Shown: in pieces, positions 1-4,863 of the stretch
Numbering within the stretch: position 1 is the first letter of the stretch
Layout of the letters: every line of letters starts with the position of its first letter
NCBI GenBank assembly: GCA_035517515.1
Contig: DATIYQ010000137.1
Span: 1 to 19,074 of the forward strand
Reading direction: 5' to 3'
Origin: JOPF136 sp035517515
GTDB lineage: Bacteria > Acidobacteriota > Terriglobia > Acidiferrales > UBA7541
Length of the DNA: 19,074 bases
Made by a program: the position numbers and the translations under genes
Notes under the pieces: generated by a model
The model's input: the letters and a program-made list of their open reading frames with translations, nothing else
Databases searched by the model: none
What the model was told of the DNA's origin: nothing

Positions 1-8
1 CGTTAGCT

Positions 9-881
9 TCATCCGCCACCCCATTTCCGAAGAATGTCTTCGGCTATGCCCTGTGCCACCGGCTGGTGAGATGCGAAGAATAGGAAGTATAAAGGTCCTC
101 CGACCGTATTTGTCATCTGAATTGGTTCAGGCACAAACTCAAAGCCAGCGACCTTTTTCAATCGCCCCCTGAATCCACGCTTAAGCGTTTCGTTGCCATC
201 CCCTTTTTTAATCAGCACAGAGGGTGAAAAGAGTTGACTCTGCTCCACGTAAGCCAAAGTTTTCCATGATTCGTCGCCCCAAATCTTTGTGAGTCGAGCG
301 CCTACTTCGGGATTTGAGGCTTCGAGAATCTTGAGCGCGGCATTGCGATTGATATCCATGAGCGGAAAATTCAAAAAGACATCCATTGTTCTTGCTTTGC
401 CGATCGATTCGATCGTTGCCCACTCGATGTCGATTCCATACGGGTCAAGGATGCACAGTGCTCTCTTAAATGATTCGTATGAGAAGTTCAGAAGAATTTT
501 GTCGCGCAGGATCGTGTTAGCGTCCCCGACATGGAAGTGAATGGTTTTCGATTCAGGCCTGCCTGCAACAAGTCGTTGCAGTTGTTCTATCTTAGAGGTA
601 TCGATGTCAATGAAATGGTATTCATTAAATTTGTTCTGGATATCGAGCGCGTTTACGGGAGAGCCGGAAATCATCCTTTCCCGGTCCGCTTTCGAAATGA
701 ATTCTCCGGGGCCAGCAAAAGCGTCAATGTAGGCATAGCCGCGGCACCACGGCTTTTCTTTGAGAATGGTCGTATAGGCCGAAGCATATTCACGAATGAT
801 TTGTAATTTGATCTCCGTCCAGACGCCGATTGCTTCTGGTTCTAACATGCTACGTGCCGTGTTTATAGCATGCGCGTTCAC
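9..881 (-). CDS. tcmP: Three-Cys-motif partner protein TcmP
   Basis: A protein of 290 residues that I recognise as TcmP, a family defined by its usual neighbour, a three-Cys-motif (phage Gp37/Gp68-like, DUF5131) protein; its biochemical role is not established. Seen: YIDAFAGPGEF near residue 50, then GSPVNAL, the acidic strand HFIDID near residue 90, and LDPYGIDIEWATIESIG plus LNFPLMDINR in the middle, which follow the family's methyltransferase-like Rossmann pattern. The start is a GTG at 879-881, 11 nt after the dinB stop, so the two are probably one transcript; an ATG at codon 12 is the alternative, and neither has a clear Shine-Dalgarno. The expected three-Cys partner is not between dinB and this gene; it could lie beyond the left edge. 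Base composition is visibly poorer in GC than dinB, which hints at separate acquisition. Confidence 0.85.
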   Translation of the reverse strand: MNAHAINTARSMLEPEAIGVWTEIKLQIIREYASAYTTILKEKPWCRGYAYIDAFAGPGEFISKADRERMISGSPVNALDIQNKFNEYHFIDIDTSKIEQLQRLVAGRPESKTIHFHVGDANTILRDKILLNFSYESFKRALCILDPYGIDIEWATIESIGKARTMDVFLNFPLMDINRNAALKILEASNPEVGARLTKIWGDESWKTLAYVEQSQLFSPSVLIKKGDGNETLKRGFRGRLKKVAGFEFVPEPIQMTNTVGGPLYFLFFASHQPVAQGIAEDILRKWGGG

Positions 882-892
882 GGGTTTCAGCT

Positions 893-2107
893 TTATCTAG
901 ACAGGCAAGGTGTCGAGAGTATTAAGCCTGTGGGCTTGGTGGCGTAGTGCTCGCGCAAGCCGAGGCCCTGGCCATAGAAGACGGCGTTCCAGCCGTAGCG
1001 CGTGCGCACATCGTCCACGCCGCGATTCAGGTACCAGCGGCGGTTGGCACGCGCGTCGAACAGGTCATTTTGCCGGCGGTCATCGGCCAGGTTGGTGACG
1101 CCGATGCCCACAAAGCGCACGGCCACGCGGCGCGTATAGAGCGCGGTGAACAATTCACGCGCGGCTTCGAGCAGAGATTTATCGTCACTCGTGGGCGGAA
1201 GAAGCGGCGCGCTCCGCGCCGCGGAAAACGAATCCATGTAGCGCAGCCGCAGGGTCAGCGTGCGCGCGGCCCTGCCTCCGGCGCGCAGCGTGGCGCCCAC
1301 GCGTTCGGCCAGGTATTCGACGAGCGCGTCGAGAAATTCCAGGTCAATGGTGCCGCCCTCGATGGTGGTTTCGCGGGAGATGGATTTGGGCGCCACGGGT
1401 TCAGCCACCGGGCGGGGATCGAGTCCGCGCGCGCGGTCGTAGAGTTGGTGGCCGATGGCTTCGCCGAACGCGGCCACCAGCGCTTCCACCGGCAGCCGCC
1501 GGAGCTGGCCGATGGTTTGAATCCCGCGGTCGCGCAGCGTGGCGGAGTGCGCGTGGCCGATGCCGCAGAGCTTTTCGATATCCAGCGGGGCCAGGAACTC
1601 CTCCTCGATGCCCGGCGGCACCACCAGAAAGCCGCGCGGGCGGCGCAGGCGCGAGGCGATGGAGGCCACCAGTTTGGTGGTGCCCGCGCCCACGGAGACG
1701 CCCAGGCCGGTGGCGTCCAGCACGCGCTCCGGAATGAGCCGGAGCGTGGCGGTCAGTTGCGGATAGAGCCGCTCGGTGCCGGCGAAGTCCAGATAGAAAT
1801 CGTCGAGCGCGGCCGTTTCCACCGCGGGGGTGAAATCGTCGAGCACCCGGCGGATGCGCGCGGCGTACTCCGCATAATTTTCGTAGCGGCCGGGGACGAG
1901 AATAGCTTCGGGACAGATGCGCCGCGCGTCGCGGATGGACATGGCTGTGCGCACGCCGCGCGCTTTGGCTTCATAGCTGGCGGAAGCGACGCAGCCGCGG
2001 CCCACCAGCACCGGCCGCCCGCGCAGCCGCGGGTCCAGTAACTGCTCGACGGAGGCGAAGAAGGCGTCCACATCCACGTGGACGATGTCCGGACGGCGAT
2101 GAGTCAT
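893..2107 (-). CDS. dinB: DNA polymerase IV-like Y-family translesion polymerase
   Basis: Error-prone polymerase that copies past damaged template bases. From the chosen start: palm motif HVDVDAFFASVEQ with the first metal aspartate at about residue 12 and the F steric gate; YEAKARGVRTAMS (fingers); the second catalytic motif, reading ALDDFYLD at about 100-107; helix-hairpin-helix CGIGHAHSATLRDRGI; a little-finger domain; and QNDLFD, a good beta-clamp-binding motif, near residue 346. Odd: the usual S-x-D-E metal motif is A-L-D-D, so both the Ser and the Glu are replaced. I chose ATG at 2105-2107 because the Y-family N-terminus starts a few residues before HVDVDAFF; a GTG at 2132-2134 would add nine residues without a ribosome site. 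The length (404 aa) suits the family. tcmP follows directly; a strong promoter lies about 300 nt upstream. Confidence 0.93.
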   Translation of the reverse strand: MTHRRPDIVHVDVDAFFASVEQLLDPRLRGRPVLVGRGCVASASYEAKARGVRTAMSIRDARRICPEAILVPGRYENYAEYAARIRRVLDDFTPAVETAALDDFYLDFAGTERLYPQLTATLRLIPERVLDATGLGVSVGAGTTKLVASIASRLRRPRGFLVVPPGIEEEFLAPLDIEKLCGIGHAHSATLRDRGIQTIGQLRRLPVEALVAAFGEAIGHQLYDRARGLDPRPVAEPVAPKSISRETTIEGGTIDLEFLDALVEYLAERVGATLRAGGRAARTLTLRLRYMDSFSAARSAPLLPPTSDDKSLLEAARELFTALYTRRVAVRFVGIGVTNLADDRRQNDLFDARANRRWYLNRGVDDVRTRYGWNAVFYGQGLGLREHYATKPTGLILSTPCLSR

Positions 2108-2142
2108 GGTGAATCGTTTCTGTATCGGCGTCACGTGCCGAA

Positions 2143-2273
2143 TCGTCAGGGCACGCTTTTAAGCGTGCCGAACAGGCGGCAGAAATCCCGGGGCTTCAGC
2201 CCCTGAGGCCGCAGCGGCTAAAGCCGCCAGAATCGCCATGCGATACGGCACGGCTAAAGCCGTGCCCTGACGA
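2143..2273. repeat. Mosaic of perfect palindromes bounded by a 13-bp inverted repeat
   Basis: Four perfect hairpins in 131 bp: 2150-2169 (arms GGCACGCTT/AAGCGTGCC), 2190-2203 (GGGGCT/AGCCCC), 2214-2227 (GCGGCT/AGCCGC) and 2247-2266 (GGCACGGCT/AGCCGTGCC), each with a 2-nt centre (TT, TC, AA and AA). The whole is bounded by TCGTCAGGGCACG at 2143-2155 and its exact reverse complement at 2261-2273. CGTGCCGAA also occurs directly repeated at 2134-2142 and 2164-2172. This is the build of a REP/BIME-type element. From memory, similar 'CGGCTAAAGCCG' palindromes are abundant between genes of Acidobacteriota; copy number in this genome cannot be seen here. In an mRNA reaching dinB it would fold into several stems. 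It has no T-run typical of an intrinsic terminator. Confidence 0.8.
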
Positions 2274-2289
2274 AAACCTGACGGAAATC

Positions 2290-2406
2290 GGGGCGGGGGA
2301 ACGGGTGGGGCAGAGCGGCGGGGAATTTCCCCCGGCACGGGCTGGCCTTGGAGAGTCCTTGTTGGACAATGGGGCCGGCCCGCGCCGGGGTCCCGTTTCT
2401 CTACCC
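2290..2406 (-). ncRNA. Candidate structured RNA or dinB leader with long hairpin
   Basis: Directly downstream of the promoter at 2413-2442, the transcript would contain a long GC-rich stem whose plus-strand arms are 2330-2347 (CCCCGGCACGGGCTGGCC) and 2373-2390 (GGCCGGCCCGCGCCGGGG). They pair over 18 positions with one mismatch and one G-T pair, around a 25-nt loop that itself holds a small GTCC/GGAC stem. Outside it, 2299-2305 and 2392-2398 (AACGGG/CCCGTT core) form a closing stem, with a one-sided bulge of about 24 nt. The layout loosely recalls 6S RNA but is short for it and I see no diagnostic 6S, SRP, RNase P or tmRNA motif. It may simply be a structured 5' leader of dinB. The downstream end is a guess; no T-run terminator is seen. 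Confidence 0.3.
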
Positions 2407-2412
2407 GCGCGC

Positions 2413-2442
2413 AGTATAGGCGAACAAAAAGCGAAAAGTCAA
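2413..2442 (-). promoter_or_regulatory. Near-consensus sigma-70 promoter facing dinB, with LexA-like spacer repeat
   Basis: On the minus strand: TTGACT (-35, 2442-2437), an 18-nt spacer, then TATACT (-10, 2418-2413); start expected near 2406. This is the best promoter match in the window. The spacer holds TTTC-N7-GTTC (plus strand GAAC 2422-2425, GAAA 2433-2436), 7 of 8 bases of the GTTC-N7-GTTC LexA box known from Alphaproteobacteria. SOS control of dinB is therefore possible but unproven, since the LexA motif of this organism is not known to me. Confidence 0.6.
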
Positions 2443-2561
2443 GAGGCAGAAAAACCGAGTCATGGCTCGCAGAGAACGCACGGTGGGCGGCGAAGCAGGG
2501 AGAAGAGTCCCAAGCCTCGCAAGAACTGCGAAGGATGGAGTGCCCGGCACACGCCCCGTCT

Positions 2562-3083
2562 CTAGCCGAGGCGTTTGGGCAACGCAAAGATGGAAGGAAT
2601 ATCTACCGGCGGCACGTTCATGGCGATATGGATGGAGATGATCTCGAGATTGGTGACCAGGCCGATGCACACCAGCGTGATGATCACCCAGCCGGATGCG
2701 TTGAAAACGAGCAGGGCAATGAGGCCGGCAAGCAGAGACAGTCCATAGAATTTCGCGAGATACGTATGTGTGGCCGGATATTTCTTAAACCGAACGAGAC
2801 TCACGGCAACACACGAAGCTTCCGAGAGCAGGAGAACCGCGAGCGCCCAGATTGTCTCCATCAATTGCGGCTTGCACAAGATCCAGGCGGCGGCCAGCAC
2901 AAACAAATAATAGACCACGTCCGTCGCGCTATCGTAGCGGCGCAGGCGAGCGGTCGCCGCGTGAAAACGCCGCGCTAGAATGCCGTCAAAGATATCTGAA
3001 AGGGTAGCCGTAATCAGAATTGGCAAGTAAATAAGGCGCGGCGCTCCCACCAACGCGCAAATCAACGCGACCGGACCAAGCAA
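2562..3083 (-). CDS. CDP-alcohol phosphatidyltransferase family membrane protein
   Basis: Integral membrane enzyme expected to transfer a phosphatidyl group from CDP-diacylglycerol to an alcohol acceptor; the acceptor cannot be told. The signature is D-x2-DG-x2-AR-x8-G-x3-D-x3-D; here it reads DIFDGILAR at residues 30-38, then eight residues, Leu47 in place of Gly, RRY, D51, SAT, D55. All four metal aspartates are present. Several hydrophobic segments follow (about 56-70, 78-97, 108-128 and 130-152). The first standard start in frame is a TTG at 3081-3083, used here, but it cuts into the conserved first helix: the upstream frame encodes FVLTTLRLLLGP, typical of the family, and stays open to a TGA at 3162-3164. 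A CTG at 3153-3155, behind GGGGTGA and about 20 nt after a -10 element, is a plausible true start (197 aa). A nearby frameshift is the alternative. Confidence 0.8.
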   Translation of the reverse strand: MLGPVALICALVGAPRLIYLPILITATLSDIFDGILARRFHAATARLRRYDSATDVVYYLFVLAAAWILCKPQLMETIWALAVLLLSEASCVAVSLVRFKKYPATHTYLAKFYGLSLLAGLIALLVFNASGWVIITLVCIGLVTNLEIISIHIAMNVPPVDIPSIFALPKRLG

Positions 3084-3180
3084 TAACCGCAGCGTGGTTA
3101 GAACGAACGGCGTGTGGTGCTTCCAGGAAGGATCGGGAAGGGTTGTTTGGGCCAGCGTCCGTCACCCCATTTGTAAGCGG

Positions 3181-3189
3181 ATCATACCA
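3181..3189 (-). promoter_or_regulatory. Extended -10 promoter for the CDP-alcohol transferase
   Basis: The minus strand reads TGGTATGAT, that is TGn followed by a 5/6 match to TATAAT; no good -35 is seen, as is common for extended -10 promoters. The start would fall near 3174, leaving only about 20 nt to the CTG at 3155 but about 90 nt to the TTG at 3083. Confidence 0.4.
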
Positions 3190-3271
3190 TCGAGAGTTGC
3201 CTCGTCTGAGCGTCCGCAATGCGCCACGGTGTAAGGACGGGGAATGGCGATACCGGGCTGGCTGATGGGGG

Positions 3272-3277
3272 TAGAAT
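3272..3277 (+). promoter_or_regulatory. Possible -10 element for the response regulator gene
   Basis: TAGAAT matches TATAAT in five of six positions and lies about 45 nt before the preferred ATG at 3320. No convincing -35 is present at 16-18 nt, so an activator or another sigma factor may be involved. It is divergent from the promoter at 3181-3189. Confidence 0.25.
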
Positions 3278-3319
3278 CGGGCCGGAAGCGCGGAGAGAAT
3301 GCGAATCTCAGGTGGCGCC

Positions 3320-4150
3320 ATGAGCAGCATCCTGATTGTGGACGATGACCGGCTGACGCGGCTGCTGCTCAGCTCGATCCTGGAGGGCGGCGGGCACGCG
3401 GTGGCCGCGGCCGCGGACGGAGCAGAAGCGCTGCGCCTGGCCGGCGAGCGGCGCTTTGACCTGGCACTGCTGGACATCTGGATGCCGGGGATGAACGGCC
3501 TGGAGGTGCTGGAGCGGCTGCGCGGACTTCCGGCCGCGCCGCGGGTGGTGATTCTCACCTCGGATGAAACTCCCGAAACGCTCTTCGAAGCAGTGCGCCG
3601 CCAGGCCAGCCGCTACCTGACCAAGCCGGTTGAGGCAGAGCGCCTGTTGCGGGTGGTGGCCGACGAACTGGGCGCGCCGGAGCGTCCGCCGATCGAAGTG
3701 CTCTCGGCGCGGCCAGACTGGGTGGAACTGGTGGTGCCGTGCCAGCTCGCGGTGGTGGACTACATCCAGAATTTCCTGGGTCAACTGGAAGCCAACCTGA
3801 GTGAGGAGGTGCGCCGGTCGGTGGGCCAGGCGTTCCGGGAAATGCTCTCCAACGCCATCGAGTGGGGCGGGGCACTGGACCCGCAGCGCAAGGTGCGCAT
3901 CTCTTACCTGCGGATGCGGCGGCTGATTCTCTACCGCATCTCGGATCCGGGCGCGGGCTTCCGGTTCGAGGATCTCAATCACGCGGCGGTGGCCTATCCA
4001 GAGGACGCGCCCTGGCAGCACCTAGCGGCGCGGGAGGCGAAAGGGCTGCGGCCGGGGGGATTCGGGGTGCTGCTGACCCGGGCGCTGGTGGATGAGCTGA
4101 TTTACAACGAAGCACGGAACGAAGTGGTGTTCGTGAAGTATCTGGATTGA
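3320..4150 (+). CDS. Response regulator fused to RsbW-like histidine-kinase-type ATPase
   Basis: Two-domain cytoplasmic signalling protein (276 aa). The N-terminal receiver domain (about 1-118) has the acid pocket ILIVDDD at 4-10, phospho-acceptor Asp52 in LLDIWMPGMNG, Thr80 in ILTSDE and Lys102 in YLTKP, so it looks fully active. The C-terminal domain (about 135-276) is a GHKL ATPase of the anti-sigma/serine-kinase type (RsbW/SpoIIAB-like): N-box EMLSNAIEWGG at 174-184, DPGAGF near 209, RPGGFG near 244. It lacks a HisKA dimerisation helix and phospho-histidine, so it is not a classical sensor kinase. An output by protein phosphorylation or partner-switching, gated by the receiver, is an inference. 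The ATG at 3320 is preferred because AGGTGG precedes it and receivers start just before the ILIVDDD strand; an ATG at 3299 would add seven residues. Its gene ends 26 nt from a convergent gene. Confidence 0.9.
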   Translation: MSSILIVDDDRLTRLLLSSILEGGGHAVAAAADGAEALRLAGERRFDLALLDIWMPGMNGLEVLERLRGLPAAPRVVILTSDETPETLFEAVRRQASRYLTKPVEAERLLRVVADELGAPERPPIEVLSARPDWVELVVPCQLAVVDYIQNFLGQLEANLSEEVRRSVGQAFREMLSNAIEWGGALDPQRKVRISYLRMRRLILYRISDPGAGFRFEDLNHAAVAYPEDAPWQHLAAREAKGLRPGGFGVLLTRALVDELIYNEARNEVVFVKYLD

Positions 4151-4176
4151 GGATGGCGGCGGGACACGTTGCCAGG

Positions 4177-4863
4177 TCAGAGCTCGTCCACAAATGACAA
4201 ATCGTGCTTCGCGATGTATTTTTCGAAACAGGATTCACAAACCCAATCTTCGTCTGGATTGACGTAGCACCAGTCCGGTGGATCGATGTGCTTCGAGCAA
4301 TATTCACAGTGTTCGTGGTCCCATGCGTCTTTCACGATTTGGGGACACCCACGGAATTTACTGTCCGGAGGAAATCCGCCGGGGGGTTCTGGGTAGAACC
4401 GGCTCCTGCCGGTTTGTGAGCCGACCTTGCGCAATTGCATTCCTCTGCCTTCCTGCGGCGGCCCCTCGATCGACCTTCCACCGGTTTGGTAGGGCTGCGC
4501 TTCTGCATCCACGGCCACGAACTGGACGTGCTTCCAAATGTGAGTTGGGCTAAAGGCCATCCACAAGTGGTATAGCTGCCAGCGGCCGGGCAAAACAGCG
4601 AGCTGGTTATTTGCGGGATCAAACGGAAGGTGGTCAGGTGTTGTGAACACAGCCACATCTGAGCCTTCGCGGGGAAATGAGAAATCCCCAATCACGCCAT
4701 GAGCCGAGGGCCAAACGAGCCAACACCGAGGGTCCTGGTTGCGGCCGCGAGCCGTCAGCTTCCCAATCAAGTCGGTCCAACCGCCTGAGCCGGGGTTGCG
4801 TCGTACCTCTTCCACTAGGAATTGAGAAAGGTCGTCAAACGTCTTTGGCTTTCTTTCCATCAT
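4177..4863 (-). CDS. Hypothetical protein with C-terminal four/five-Cys zinc ribbon
   Basis: I do not recognise a family. The C-terminus holds C-x2-C (residues 186 and 189), a middle Cys199, and C-x2-C (209 and 212) in HCEYC...DWC...VCESCFEKYI, a likely zinc-binding ribbon. The N-terminal part has a KPKTFDDLSQFLVEEVRRNP helix and a mixed region rich in Trp and aromatics (LPGRWQLYHLWMAF). No signal peptide or membrane segment is seen. The start is ATG at 4861-4863 (or the adjacent ATG at 4858-4860): it overlaps the TGA stop of the kinase as ATGATGG, which implies translational coupling. A further ATG at 4896 would overlap the kinase by 37 bp and is less likely. GC content is clearly lower than in the kinase, hinting at later acquisition. 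Context suggests a partner or output of that kinase, but this is only association. Confidence 0.7.
   Translation of the reverse strand: MMERKPKTFDDLSQFLVEEVRRNPGSGGWTDLIGKLTARGRNQDPRCWLVWPSAHGVIGDFSFPREGSDVAVFTTPDHLPFDPANNQLAVLPGRWQLYHLWMAFSPTHIWKHVQFVAVDAEAQPYQTGGRSIEGPPQEGRGMQLRKVGSQTGRSRFYPEPPGGFPPDSKFRGCPQIVKDAWDHEHCEYCSKHIDPPDWCYVNPDEDWVCESCFEKYIAKHDLSFVDEL

Larger units (their letters stand above)
2274..2561. other. Intergenic region upstream of dinB
   Basis: Apart from the hairpin and promoter listed separately, no gene is supported here. Short open frames on both strands have no recognisable domain and read through the structured element. The stretch 2443-2561, between the promoter and the end of the phosphatidyltransferase gene, shows no clear terminator. 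Confidence 0.5.

Noticed and set aside
9..881. A complete defence system built around tcmP
   Set aside because: Only tcmP is visible; no nuclease, toxin or three-Cys partner is present in the window.
947..2041. Long plus-strand frame of 364 codons opposite dinB
   Set aside because: It is antisense to a clearly recognised polymerase; the translation is rich in His, Arg and Gly, as expected for a shadow frame in GC-rich DNA.
2290..2406. Assigning the hairpin RNA to 6S, SRP, RNase P or tmRNA
   Set aside because: No family-specific conserved bases were found and the length and one-sided bulge do not fit well; kept only as an unassigned candidate.
2159..2587. Minus-strand frame of 142 codons between dinB and the CDP-alcohol gene
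   Set aside because: Its C-terminal part is simply the translation of the palindrome mosaic, a common source of spurious proteins.
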